A stretch of DNA of 40,790 nt, taken from an uncultured Rhodobacterales bacterium. GTDB lineage: Bacteria; Pseudomonadota; Alphaproteobacteria; Rhodobacterales; Rhodobacteraceae. Below the pieces are notes generated by a model. It had not been told where the DNA came from. It made no database searches and saw only the letters and a program-made list of their open reading frames with translations. Positions 16,943-25,572 of this stretch are shown in pieces (within the stretch, counting starts at the first letter, position 1; the number at the start of each line of letters is the position of its first letter). Both the position numbers and the translations under genes were made by a program. The stretch is taken from assembly GCA_903845215.1 (NCBI GenBank), contig CAIMWI010000025.1:1-40790 (forward strand), in the 5' to 3' direction.

Positions 16943-19218
16943 CCATCGGAGCCTCTCTGCCCCACGACAGCGCCCCGTTGCATGTCACAGGCCAAGCCCG
17001 CTATGTCGACGACGTGCCCCTGCCCCAAGGCGCGCTGCATTTGGCCTTTGGCCTGTCAACCGAGGCCCATGCCGAAATCACCGCCCTTGACCTGACCGAG
17101 GTTCATGCCGCCCCTGGGGTCGTCGCCGTCTTTTCCGCCCAAAACCTGCCCGACATGCCCGATGTCTCGCCCACCGTGCAGGACGAACCGCTGCTGGCGG
17201 TTGGCAAGGTGCATTACGCTGGCCAGCCTGTGTTTTTGGTTGTGGCCCACAGCCACCTTCAAGCCCGCAAAGCCGCCCGCTTGGCCAAGATCACCTACGC
17301 CCCCCTGCCCGCGCTGTTAACCGTGGAACAGGCCCTCGCCGCCAATTCGCGCTTTGAACAAGGCGCGATTGTCTGGAGCCGTGGCGACATTGCCGATCTG
17401 TCCAAAGCCGCCATTGTGGTCGAAGGCGAATTCGAAGTCGGCGGCCAAGAGCATTTTTATCTCGAAGGCCAGATTGCCGCCGCCATCCCGCAAGAAGACG
17501 GGATGCATATCATCGCCTCTACCCAGCATCCGACCGAGATCCAGCACAAAGTCGCCCATGCCCTGCATCTGCCCATGTCAGCCGTGCGGGTGGAAATGCG
17601 GCGGATGGGCGGCGGTTTTGGCGGCAAGGAAAGCCAAGGCAACGCGCTGGCGGTGGCCTGCGCTGTGGCAGCCCATGCCACGGGCAAGCCGTGCAAACTG
17701 CGCTATGATCGTGACGATGATATGGTGATCACGGGCAAGCGCCACGATCTGAAAATCCGCTACAAGGCGGGGGCCGATGCCGAAGGCCGGCTGATGGCCG
17801 TCGATTTCACCCACCTTGTGCGCTGCGGGTGGAGTCAGGATTTATCGCTCGCCGTGGCTGACCGCGCCATGCTGCATGCGGATAATTGCTATTTCATTCC
17901 CAATATCCGCATCGAAAGCCATCGTTTGAAAACCAACACCCAATCCGCCACCGCCTATCGCGGATTTGGTGGGCCACAGGGGATTGTGGGGATCGAACGG
18001 GTGATCGACCATCTGGCGCACCAGTTGGGCCTTGATCCTGTCACGGTTATGCGGCGCAATCTTTATGCCCCCATGGGCAGTGCACCCCAAACCACGCCCT
18101 ACGGGATGGCGGTGGAAGATTCCATCACCGACCAAATTCTCGACCGTTTGATCCAAACCTCAAACTACAACGCCCGCCGTCAGGCGGTGGCAGAGTTCAA
18201 CGCCAAAAGCCCGATCCTGAAAAAGGGCATCGCGCTGACGCCGGTGAAATTCGGCATTTCGTTTACCCTGACCTTTCTGAACCAAGCGGGCGCTTTGGTG
18301 CATGTTTACCAAGACGGCTCGGTCAGCGTGAACCATGGCGGCACCGAAATGGGCCAAGGGTTGAACCAAAAGGTGGCCCAAGTGACAGCGCAGGTCTTTG
18401 GGCTGACGGCGGGGCAAGTGAAGATCACGGCCGCAGATACGGGCAAGGTGCCCAACACCTCGGCCACGGCGGCATCCTCGGGGTCGGATCTGAACGGCAA
18501 AGCGGCAGAGAATGCCGCCATGACCATCCGCGACAGGCTGGCCACCTTTATCGCTGACAAGCACGGCGCGGCACCCGAAACTGTGCGTTTCACCCAAGGT
18601 CAGGTGCGCGTGGGGGGCGAGGTCTACGATTTTGCCCGTGTCGTCGCTTGGGCCTATCAGGCGCGGGTGTCGCTGTCGTCAACCGGCTTTTACGCCACCC
18701 CCAAGATCAACTGGGACAGGGTCAAGGGCCAAGGCCGCCCCTTTTTGTACTTCGCTTACGGTGCCTCTGTCACCGAGGTGGTGATTGACACACTGACCGG
18801 CGAAAACCGCATCCTGCGCTGCGATATCTTGCACGATACGGGCACTTCGCTGAACCCTGTGCTGGATATCGGGCAGATCGAGGGGGCCTATGTGCAGGGG
18901 GCTGGCTGGCTGACCACCGAAGAGCTGGTCTGGAACGCCAAGGGACACCTGACCACCCACGCCCCCAGCACCTATAAAATCCCCGCCGTCTCTGACCGCC
19001 CCGAAGTGTTCAACGTCGATCTGTGGACGGTTCCCAATGCCGAAGACACCGTTGGCAAATCAAAAGCCGTGGGCGAGCCGCCGTTTAACCTTGGGATTTC
19101 GGCGTTTATGGCCCTGTCGCAGGCCGTTTCGGCCTGCGGCCCCGCCTATCCAGCCCTGAACGCCCCCGCCACGGCAGAGCGGGTTCTTATGGCCCTGCAG
19201 CGGGGGCAGAATGTTTGA
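16939..19218 (+). CDS. xdhB: Xanthine dehydrogenase molybdopterin-binding subunit
   Basis: The 759-residue large subunit that hydroxylates hypoxanthine or xanthine at the molybdenum centre to give urate. It shows the Moco-contact sequence [23 protein letters not shown] with the substrate-contact Arg, [12 protein letters not shown], and the catalytic Glu713 in VGEPPFNLG (equivalent to Glu730 of the R. capsulatus enzyme). Length fits bacterial XdhB. It overlaps xdhA by four bases and xdhC by eight, indicating coupled translation of an XdhABC operon. Confidence 0.97.
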   Translation: MTIGASLPHDSAPLHVTGQARYVDDVPLPQGALHLAFGLSTEAHAEITALDLTEVHAAPGVVAVFSAQNLPDMPDVSPTVQDEPLLAVGKVHYAGQPVFLVVAHSHLQARKAARLAKITYAPLPALLTVEQALAANSRFEQGAIVWSRGDIADLSKAAIVVEGEFEVGGQEHFYLEGQIAAAIPQEDGMHIIASTQHPTEIQHKVAHALHLPMSAVRVEMRRMGGGFGGKESQGNALAVACAVAAHATGKPCKLRYDRDDDMVITGKRHDLKIRYKAGADAEGRLMAVDFTHLVRCGWSQDLSLAVADRAMLHADNCYFIPNIRIESHRLKTNTQSATAYRGFGGPQGIVGIERVIDHLAHQLGLDPVTVMRRNLYAPMGSAPQTTPYGMAVEDSITDQILDRLIQTSNYNARRQAVAEFNAKSPILKKGIALTPVKFGISFTLTFLNQAGALVHVYQDGSVSVNHGGTEMGQGLNQKVAQVTAQVFGLTAGQVKITAADTGKVPNTSATAASSGSDLNGKAAENAAMTIRDRLATFIADKHGAAPETVRFTQGQVRVGGEVYDFARVVAWAYQARVSLSSTGFYATPKINWDRVKGQGRPFLYFAYGASVTEVVIDTLTGENRILRCDILHDTGTSLNPVLDIGQIEGAYVQGAGWLTTEELVWNAKGHLTTHAPSTYKIPAVSDRPEVFNVDLWTVPNAEDTVGKSKAVGEPPFNLGISAFMALSQAVSACGPAYPALNAPATAERVLMALQRGQNV

Positions 19219-20146
19219 CCTGCCCGCCCTAACGGCGGCGGTGCTGGCACACGGCAGGGTCGCACGGGTGGTGATCGCGGCCCATGACGGCTCATCGCCA
19301 AGGGAAACCGGCACTGCGATGTTGGTCTGGGCAGGTGGCCAATCCGGCACCATCGGCGGCGGCGCGTTAGAGCATCAAGCAACCCTCGCCGCCCGCACCC
19401 AAACCCAAACCTGCCGGATAGAGCGTATCCCTTTGGGCCCCGCCTTGGGCCAGTGCTGCGGCGGGGCTGTGACCTTGGTGACCGAGGTTTTCACCGCAAG
19501 CACCCTGCCCCAAGGCCCCATCGTCGCGCGCAGTGTCGATGGATCGCCCATGCCGCTGTCGGTGCAACGCTTGCTGGCCCAAGCGCGCGGCCAAGGGGCG
19601 CAACCGCCCGCGCAGTTGCTGCAAGGCTGGTTGATCGAACCCGTCTTGGCCCCCAAACGCCATTTGTGGCTGTGGGGGGCGGGCCATGTCGGGCGCGCGA
19701 TTGCAGATGTGATGGCCCCCTTGCCCGACCTGTCGATCACATGGGTCGACATCAGCCCCGACCGGTTCCCGCAGCATTTACCCGCGGGCATCACCGTCCT
19801 TCCTGCCCCCGATATGCCCCAAGCCTTTAGCCTTGCCCCGTGCAACGCTGAACATCTGATTTTGACATTTTCGCACCTTTTAGACCTAGAATTGTGCCAT
19901 CGCGCCCTTCTTCATGGCTTTTTGCGATGTGGCCTTATTGGCAGCGCCACCAAATGGGTGCGGTTTCAAAAGCGGTTGGCAGAACTGGGCCATAGCCCCT
20001 ATGAGATCGCCAAGATCACCTGCCCCATCGGCCAACCTGCCTTGGGCAAACATCCCCAAGCGATCGCCTTAGGGGTTGCGACCGACTTCTTGCTGCAAAC
20101 GACGACAAAGCTCGCCCAACCGAAAGAGGCTTTATGTTCGATCTGA
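19211..20146 (+). CDS. xdhC: Xanthine dehydrogenase accessory protein (sulfurated Moco insertion)
   Basis: A 311-residue chaperone that binds molybdopterin cofactor, promotes its sulfuration and hands it to XdhB; it is not part of the final enzyme. The N-terminal XdhC/CoxI domain has GTAMLVWAGGQSGTIGGGAL and GQCCGGAVTL with the Cys pair that contacts cofactor. The C-terminal Rossmann domain begins HLWLWGAGHVGRAIADVM near residue 152, and the segment LIGSATKWVRFQKRL is typical. It overlaps xdhB by eight bases and the deaminase gene downstream by thirteen. Confidence 0.94.
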   Translation: MFDLPALTAAVLAHGRVARVVIAAHDGSSPRETGTAMLVWAGGQSGTIGGGALEHQATLAARTQTQTCRIERIPLGPALGQCCGGAVTLVTEVFTASTLPQGPIVARSVDGSPMPLSVQRLLAQARGQGAQPPAQLLQGWLIEPVLAPKRHLWLWGAGHVGRAIADVMAPLPDLSITWVDISPDRFPQHLPAGITVLPAPDMPQAFSLAPCNAEHLILTFSHLLDLELCHRALLHGFLRCGLIGSATKWVRFQKRLAELGHSPYEIAKITCPIGQPALGKHPQAIALGVATDFLLQTTTKLAQPKEALCSI

Positions 20147-21423
20147 TCCTGCGCCAAGCCAATCTGCCCGATGGCCGCAAGGGCCAAGACATCGCCATTC
20201 TTGACGGCAAAATCGCCGAGGTCGCCCCGACCATCGCAGCCGTGGCCCGCGACGAAATCGACGCCACAGGCCGCTTGGTCACTCCGCCATTCGTCGACCC
20301 GCATTTTCATATGGACGCCACGCTGTCACTGGGCCTGCCGCGTATGAACCGGTCTGGCACCTTGCTGGAAGGCATCGCCTTGTGGGGAGAGTTGCGACCC
20401 ACCCTAACCGTCGACGCGCTGGTTGACCGTGCGCTGCGCTACTGCGATCTGGCGGTGACGCAGGGGCTTTTGGCCATCCGCACCCATGTTGACACATCCG
20501 ACCCTCGCCTTGTGACGGTGGAGGCGATGCAAGAGGTCAAGCGCCGCGTGGCACCCTATCTTGATCTGCAAATCGTGGCCTTTCCCCAAGACGGCTATTA
20601 CCGCGCCAAAGACGGTGTTGCCGCGCTGTCGAGGGCTTTGGATATGGGGGCCGATATCGTCGGCGGTATCCCGCATTTTGAACGCACGATGGACGAGGGC
20701 CGCACCTCGGTTGAAGCCCTTTGCCGGTTGGCCGCCGACAGGGGCCTGCCTGTCGATATGCACTGCGACGAAAGCGACGACCCGCTGTCGCGCCATGTGG
20801 AAACCTTGGCGGCGCAAACGGTGCGCTTTGGGTTACAAGGGCGGGTGACGGGGTCGCATCTGACCTCGATGCATTCGATGGACAGCTACTATGTCTCGAA
20901 GCTGATCCCGCTGATGGTCGAAGCGCAGATGAACGTGATCCCCAACCCCTTGATCAACGTCATGCTGCAAGGCCGCCATGACGCCTACCCAAAACGCCGC
21001 GGCATGACCCGCGTGCGCGAGCTGATGGCGGCGGGGTTGAACGTGTCGTTCGGCCATGATTGCGTGATGGACCCGTGGTACGCCATGGGGTCGGGCGATA
21101 TGCTAGAGGTCGGGCATATGGCGATTCACGTCGCGCAAATGGGCAGTCTGGAAGAGAAATCTGCGATCTTTCAGGCGCTGACCACCAATTCCGCCCGCAC
21201 CATGGGGTTGCAAGGCTACGGCTTGAAAAAGGGCTGCAACGCCGATCTGGTCATCTTGCAAGCCCGCGATCCGGCCGAGGCGCTGCGGCTGAAATCGGTG
21301 AAGCTTGCCGTGATCCGGCGCGGCAAAGTCATCGCCCGCACGCCCGCACGGGTGGGGGAATTGCTGATTGAGGGGCGCAGTGGGCAGATTGACCCCTCGA
21401 TCGGGTTTGCGCCCGACTATTAA
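20134..21423 (+). CDS. CodA-family cytosine deaminase, predicted 5-methylcytosine deaminase
   Basis: A 429-residue amidohydrolase clearly homologous to E. coli CodA. Every active-site residue aligns with an offset of four: His57/His59 (PHFHMD), Gln152 (AFPQDG), His210 and Glu213 (HCDE), His242 (GSHLTSMHS) and Asp309 (FGHD). The exception is position 310, a Cys where E. coli has Asp314 (GHDDVFDPW versus GHDCVMDPW). Loss of that discriminator Asp is the feature that marked experimentally tested bacterial 5-methylcytosine deaminases, including one from Rhodobacter sphaeroides. Predicted products are thymine from 5-methylcytosine and uracil from cytosine. Isoguanine, which CodA turns into xanthine, would also fit the xdh operon. 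It overlaps xdhC by thirteen bases. Confidence 0.88.
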   Translation: MFDLILRQANLPDGRKGQDIAILDGKIAEVAPTIAAVARDEIDATGRLVTPPFVDPHFHMDATLSLGLPRMNRSGTLLEGIALWGELRPTLTVDALVDRALRYCDLAVTQGLLAIRTHVDTSDPRLVTVEAMQEVKRRVAPYLDLQIVAFPQDGYYRAKDGVAALSRALDMGADIVGGIPHFERTMDEGRTSVEALCRLAADRGLPVDMHCDESDDPLSRHVETLAAQTVRFGLQGRVTGSHLTSMHSMDSYYVSKLIPLMVEAQMNVIPNPLINVMLQGRHDAYPKRRGMTRVRELMAAGLNVSFGHDCVMDPWYAMGSGDMLEVGHMAIHVAQMGSLEEKSAIFQALTTNSARTMGLQGYGLKKGCNADLVILQARDPAEALRLKSVKLAVIRRGKVIARTPARVGELLIEGRSGQIDPSIGFAPDY

Positions 21424-21646
21424 AGCTTGCGGTACCGCCCAATAAAGACAAATCGGCCCTGTCCTGAGACGTTCAAGTCAATCATTGGCTTGTCAAAATC
21501 TGGCCGCTGGGCCAAATTACCACCGCATCATTGCGTATAAGCAAGGGCATTTCGAATTTTCGGATCGGGCCTGACGGGCTGGCCCAATCCAAGCGATCTG
21601 TGGCATTTTCAAAGATGTTCACACCGAATTCTTTGAAGGAGCGCAG
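21424..21646. promoter_or_regulatory. Intergenic region before malQ, presumed promoter
   Basis: A 223-base gap between the deaminase and malQ, AT-richer than the genes on its left. No stem-loop strong enough for a terminator and no recognised operator were seen. A clean GAAGGAG ribosome-binding site lies just before the malQ ATG. malQ probably has its own promoter here. Confidence 0.35.
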
Positions 21647-23149
21647 ATGAGATCGAAGGTTGCACGTCGCAGCGGGGTTTTGGTGCACCCCACTTCTTTT
21701 CCGGGCGACTGGGGTATTGGCGATCTTGGCGCTGCTGCGCGAGAATTCTTGGATTTTCTGGGCAAGACCCATCAGAAAATCTGGCAAGTGCTGCCCTTGG
21801 GCCCCACGGGGGACGATGGGTCGCCCTATGCGTCTTATTCGGCCAATGCGGGCAATCCTTTGCTGATCAGTATAGAGGATTTGGTGGCCGATGGGGTTGA
21901 AATTTCCGTCACCCCGCCGGGCAATACCGTGTCGATCGCCCAAGATCTTCATACGGTCAAAGAGGCTAAGTTCGCAGCCCTCGCTCTTGCCGCGAAAGCC
22001 TTTCGCGGCAATGATAATCTTGTCGCTGCCTATACCATTTTCTGCGCCGAACAAGCAGAGTGGCTGGACGATTACGCCTTGTTCATGGCGCTGAAAGACG
22101 GCCATTCCCATAAGGCGTGGAACCAGTGGCCGCCCCACTTGGCCCAACGCGATCCATCCGCCCTAAATCATGCCCGCGCCCAATTGAACGAGGCGGTTGA
22201 TTTTTACAAATTCACACAATTCGCCTTTTTCCGGCAATGGGGCGTTCTGCGCAGGTATGCCCATGATCGCGGCATCGAAATTGTGGGCGACATTCCGTTT
22301 TATGTCGCCTTTGACAGCGTCGATGTTTGGGCCAATCCTGCGAATTTTGAACTGATGCCCGAAACTCGGGAACCTGCGCTGATGGGCGGCGTGCCGCCGG
22401 ATTACTTTAGCGAAACCGGCCAGTTATGGGGCAATCCGGTTTACAACTGGGCGCATCTGGAAAGTACGGGGTTTGAATGGTGGATCAAGCGGTTCAAATT
22501 GCTGATCCAACATGTCGACGTCATCCGAATTGACCATTTCCGCGGGTTCGAGGCGTTTTGGCAAGTGCCCCATGGCGAGAAAACCGCCGTGAATGGCACT
22601 TGGGCCAAATGCCCCGGCATGGCCTTTTTCCAAAAGCTGCAACAGGACATGGGCCATTTGCCGGTTTGGGCCGAAGACTTGGGCCTTCTGACCCACGAAG
22701 TCACCGATTTGCGCGACACCTTCAGCTTTCCCGGCATGAAAGTTTTGCAATTTGCCTTTGGGGATTCCGGTGCCGAAAATCCTTATTTGCCGATCAACTT
22801 CGAACCCAATTTCGTCTGCTACACTGGCACGCATGACAATGACACTGTGGTGGGTTGGTGGAATAGCCTAACCCAAAAGCAACAACAGCAGGTGCTGGAC
22901 TATACCGGCCCGGTGTTAGAGCAAGACATCCATTGGGCCATGATCCGTCTGGCGATGGGGTCGGTCGCCGACACAGTTGTGGTGCCGTTGCAAGATTTTC
23001 TGGGCCTTGGCACCGAAGCACGCACCAATGTGCCCGGACAAGCCAAGGGGAATTGGTCGTGGCGTTACGAAGCAGGCGCCATTACGCCAGACATCGCCCA
23101 CAAGCTAAGGGCCATGACAACCACCTTCGGGCGCGCGTCAAATAGCTGA
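21647..23149 (+). CDS. malQ: 4-alpha-glucanotransferase (amylomaltase)
   Basis: A 500-residue GH77 enzyme that transfers alpha-1,4-glucan segments between maltodextrins, releasing glucose. The nucleophile is Asp296 (VIRIDHFRGFEAFW), the acid/base Glu343 (VWAEDLGLL) and the third Asp is at 397 (TGTHDNDTVVGWW); spacing matches the Thermus enzyme. GGVPPDYFSETGQLWGNPVY gives the family loop. No N-terminal extension is present, so it is the short bacterial type. The ATG follows GAAGGAG. Sampled lines (22261-22380 and 22441-22500) total 91 of 180 G+C, below neighbouring xdh genes. With no glycogen or maltose genes nearby it looks like a solitary insertion between two nucleobase modules. Confidence 0.97.
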   Translation: MRSKVARRSGVLVHPTSFPGDWGIGDLGAAAREFLDFLGKTHQKIWQVLPLGPTGDDGSPYASYSANAGNPLLISIEDLVADGVEISVTPPGNTVSIAQDLHTVKEAKFAALALAAKAFRGNDNLVAAYTIFCAEQAEWLDDYALFMALKDGHSHKAWNQWPPHLAQRDPSALNHARAQLNEAVDFYKFTQFAFFRQWGVLRRYAHDRGIEIVGDIPFYVAFDSVDVWANPANFELMPETREPALMGGVPPDYFSETGQLWGNPVYNWAHLESTGFEWWIKRFKLLIQHVDVIRIDHFRGFEAFWQVPHGEKTAVNGTWAKCPGMAFFQKLQQDMGHLPVWAEDLGLLTHEVTDLRDTFSFPGMKVLQFAFGDSGAENPYLPINFEPNFVCYTGTHDNDTVVGWWNSLTQKQQQQVLDYTGPVLEQDIHWAMIRLAMGSVADTVVVPLQDFLGLGTEARTNVPGQAKGNWSWRYEAGAITPDIAHKLRAMTTTFGRASNS

Positions 23150-23182
23150 ACACTTGAAAAGTGATCTGGGTCAGGTTCAAAA

Positions 23183-23216
23183 CGCAAAGGTGCGACAGCC
23201 AATGTCGCACCCCGTT
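23183..23216. terminator. Bidirectional hairpin terminator between malQ and the deaminase
   Basis: GGTGCGACA (23189-23197) and TGTCGCACC (23203-23211) form a perfect nine-base stem with a five-base loop, flanked by AAACG-like sequence on the left and CCGTTT on the right. It lies between the convergent malQ and the guanine-deaminase-like gene. The T tract is short, so termination strength is uncertain. Confidence 0.55.
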
Positions 23217-23238
23217 TCCAAAGGCCAGACCCAAAGCC

Positions 23239-23712
23239 TTAGCCCCATGCCCCCGCATGCACGGCGGCGGCCTCTGCCTCTAGCATCGGGCCAATCACTT
23301 CTACCTGACGCTGGCCTGCGGCAAAGACGATGTGGCAGGGCAAATCGAGCGTGGGGTTTTCGGGGTGATCGCCGGTGATGGCCTTTAGATCCTTTTCCGT
23401 CAGCCCAAACACCACGCGTTTAAGCCCCGTCCAATAGATCGCCCCCGCGCACATGGCACAGGGTTCGGCCGAGGTGTAGATGGTGCACTCTTTCAGCAAA
23501 TCCTTGGGCAGCGTGGTCGAGGCACGGGTCATCAGCACCCGTTCGGCATGGCCCGTCATGTCATGATCGGGCATGTAGGCATTATGCTGGGTCATCAGCA
23601 CCGTGCCATCAGGGCCGACAAGGATGCAGGCGAAAGGATGATTACCCGCCTCGCGTGCTTTGCGAGATTCGTCGATAGCGCGGCGCAGAAGGGCTTGGTG
23701 GTCTAAGGGCAT
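23239..23712 (-). CDS. Nucleoside/base deaminase of the CDA fold, guanine deaminase-like
   Basis: A 157-residue zinc deaminase of the cytidine-deaminase superfamily. The zinc site is His55-Ala-Glu57 (TGHAERVLM) and Cys85/Cys88 (SAEPCAMCAGAIYW). The N-terminal AIDESRKAREAGNHPFACILV and the short C-terminus fit the guanine deaminase (GuaD) and related nucleoside deaminase group better than TadA. Guanine deamination would yield xanthine, the substrate of the nearby XdhAB. The start at 23710-23712 (MPLDHQALLRRAI) was chosen; upstream extension has no similarity. Divergent from the BMP-type ABC importer, sharing a palindrome-rich regulatory region. Substrate by inference only. Confidence 0.82.
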   Translation of the reverse strand: MPLDHQALLRRAIDESRKAREAGNHPFACILVGPDGTVLMTQHNAYMPDHDMTGHAERVLMTRASTTLPKDLLKECTIYTSAEPCAMCAGAIYWTGLKRVVFGLTEKDLKAITGDHPENPTLDLPCHIVFAAGQRQVEVIGPMLEAEAAAVHAGAWG

Positions 23713-24045
23713 GGGGTCCTCGGGCTTGGGGTTTGATCTAGCATCGCAGGATGGCGGTGGCTGGCAAGGCCAAGTGTCTGGGAAATGCGCCCAAATGGCG
23801 GGCAAAAGCTGCAAATTTGGGCAAAGGCGCTGCAATATGCAGCAAATCCCTTGTGACTTGGGCCCAAGTCGGTCTAGCATTTGGTTCAGAAATCAACCGC
23901 AACGACGGTTGACTTTGGGGGATGGGTTTGGCGGCTTTGCTGGTTTATGTCAGAAATGCGAAGCTGCTTCAAATTGCGGCGGCATATACAAACCAGCGCC
24001 CAATCCGCATCACTCTTCCCACTTGCCTTGCATTACGGAGCCCCG
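23713..24045. promoter_or_regulatory. Divergent control region of deaminase and nucleoside importer
   Basis: A 333-base region without a gene, holding three perfect inverted repeats: GCCCAAAT/ATTTGGGC (23789-23796 and 23815-23822), GCTGCA-ATA-TGCAGC (23829-23843) and the uninterrupted palindrome at 23855-23870. It must contain the promoters of both divergent transcripts. A purine riboswitch was considered, but no TATAA/TATGG-type core loops were found. Long upstream frame extensions of both flanking genes cross this region and lack similarity, supporting it as non-coding. Confidence 0.6.
23855..23870. promoter_or_regulatory. Perfect 16-bp palindrome, candidate operator
   Basis: GACTTGGGCCCAAGTC is an uninterrupted palindrome without a loop, the shape expected of a dimeric repressor or activator site rather than an RNA hairpin. 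It is placed about 140 bases from the deaminase start and 175 from the importer ATG. No regulator gene is adjacent, so the cognate protein is unknown. Confidence 0.5.
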
Positions 24046-25572
24046 ATGGCCAGCCCAGCCCGCCTTGAATTGTCCGGCATAACCAAACGCTTCCCCGGTG
24101 TTTTGGCAAATGACGCCGTGGGCTTTGCTGTCAAACCTGGCGAGATCCATGCGCTTTTGGGCGAAAATGGCGCGGGCAAATCAACGCTGGTCAAGATGAT
24201 TTACGGCATCATGCAGCCCGATGCGGGTGAGATTCGCTGGAACGGCCAGCGCATCAGCGTGGCCAACCCCAAAGCCGCACGCAAATTGGGCATCGGGATG
24301 GTGTTTCAGCACTTTTCGCTGTTCGAGGCGATGACGGTTTTGGAAAACATCGCGCTTGGGATGGATGCGAAAATTCCGGCCCGCGATCTGGAAAGCCGCA
24401 TTTTGGCGGTGATGGGCCAATATGGGTTGAAATTGGAACCGCACCGGATTGTATCGACCCTGTCGGTGGGCGAACGCCAGCGGATCGAGATTGTGCGCGC
24501 CCTGCTGCTTAACCCCAAGCTGTTGATCATGGACGAGCCGACCTCGGTTCTGACCCCGCAAGAGGTGGATCAGTTGTTCACCGTTCTGCGCAAGCTGGCG
24601 CAGGAAGGGTGTTCAATCCTGTATATCAGCCACAAATTGAATGAGATTAAGGCGCTGTGCGATACGGCCACGATCCTGCGCGGCGGGAAATTGGTCGACA
24701 CCTGCGATCCAGCGGTGGAAACCAGCCGGTCGATGGCCGAAAAGATGATCGGCGGCAGTTTGAAAGACATCTCACGCGCGGCGGGGCGCAGCTTTGGGGC
24801 GGCCAAACTGGCCGTGAAAGCCCTGTCTTTGCCCGCCGATGGGCCCTTTGGCACGGCTTTGCGCGACATCAGCTTTACGGTCCGTGCGGGCGAGATTTTC
24901 GGCGTGGCAGGCGTTGCGGGCAACGGGCAGAACGCGCTGCTGCTGGCCCTGTCGGGCGAGGCTACGAACGCCAACCCCGCCAGCGTGACGGTCGACGGTG
25001 TAGACGTGGGCCACCTGCAAGCCCGCGCAAGGCGCGGGCATGGCGTGGCCTCGGTTCCGGAGGAACGCAACGGACATGCGGCGGTGCCGATCTTTACCCT
25101 TGCCGACAATGCCGTGCTGACAGCTCGCGATCGTCTGGGCATGGTGCGCGCCGGCCTGATCGACACCAAGGCCGCACGCACCTATGCCGGTGAGGTGATC
25201 GAGGCGTTTTCGGTCAAGGCCACAGGCCCAAGTGCCATGGCCGAAAGCCTGTCGGGCGGGAACCTTCAGAAATACATCATGGGCCGCGAAATCCTCCAAA
25301 AGCCGCAGGTTTTGGTCGTCAGCCAGCCCACTTGGGGCGTGGATGCGGGGGCGGCGGCGGCGATTCATCAGGCCTTGGTCGATCTGGCGGCAACGGGATC
25401 GGCGATTGTGGTGATCAGTCAGGATTTGGACGAGCTTTTGTCGCTGTGCGATACCCTAGCCGTGATCAATGGCGGGCGACTGTCGCCCCCGATGGCCGTG
25501 GCCGAGGCAAAGATTGACGAGATCGGCCTTTTGATGGGCGGCATTCATGGAGAGGTCGCCCATGCGCATTAA
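24046..25572 (+). CDS. BMP-type nucleoside/purine ABC importer, duplicated ATPase
   Basis: A 508-residue protein with two ABC cassettes, the architecture of the NupA/YufO and sugar-like importers. The first cassette has Walker A GENGAGKST (residues 39-47), signature LSVGERQRIEI and Walker B LLIMDEPTSVLTP. The second has the usual degenerate P-loop (GVAGVAGNGQNALL), signature LSGGNLQKYIMGRE and QPTWGVDAGA. The start at 24046 (MASPARLELSGITKRF) follows ACGGAG. It overlaps the first permease by eleven bases. With two permeases and a BMP-family binding protein it forms a complete importer, most probably for purine nucleosides or bases given the neighbouring deaminase and xdh genes. Confidence 0.93.
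   Translation: MASPARLELSGITKRFPGVLANDAVGFAVKPGEIHALLGENGAGKSTLVKMIYGIMQPDAGEIRWNGQRISVANPKAARKLGIGMVFQHFSLFEAMTVLENIALGMDAKIPARDLESRILAVMGQYGLKLEPHRIVSTLSVGERQRIEIVRALLLNPKLLIMDEPTSVLTPQEVDQLFTVLRKLAQEGCSILYISHKLNEIKALCDTATILRGGKLVDTCDPAVETSRSMAEKMIGGSLKDISRAAGRSFGAAKLAVKALSLPADGPFGTALRDISFTVRAGEIFGVAGVAGNGQNALLLALSGEATNANPASVTVDGVDVGHLQARARRGHGVASVPEERNGHAAVPIFTLADNAVLTARDRLGMVRAGLIDTKAARTYAGEVIEAFSVKATGPSAMAESLSGGNLQKYIMGREILQKPQVLVVSQPTWGVDAGAAAAIHQALVDLAATGSAIVVISQDLDELLSLCDTLAVINGGRLSPPMAVAEAKIDEIGLLMGGIHGEVAHAH

Noticed and set aside
21482-22147. Long minus-strand frame opposite malQ
   Set aside because: The plus strand carries a full MalQ with all catalytic residues; the minus frame has no recognisable motif.
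23713-24045. Possible purine riboswitch before the importer
   Set aside because: The conserved loop sequences of the purine aptamer were not found; the palindromes fit protein-binding sites better.
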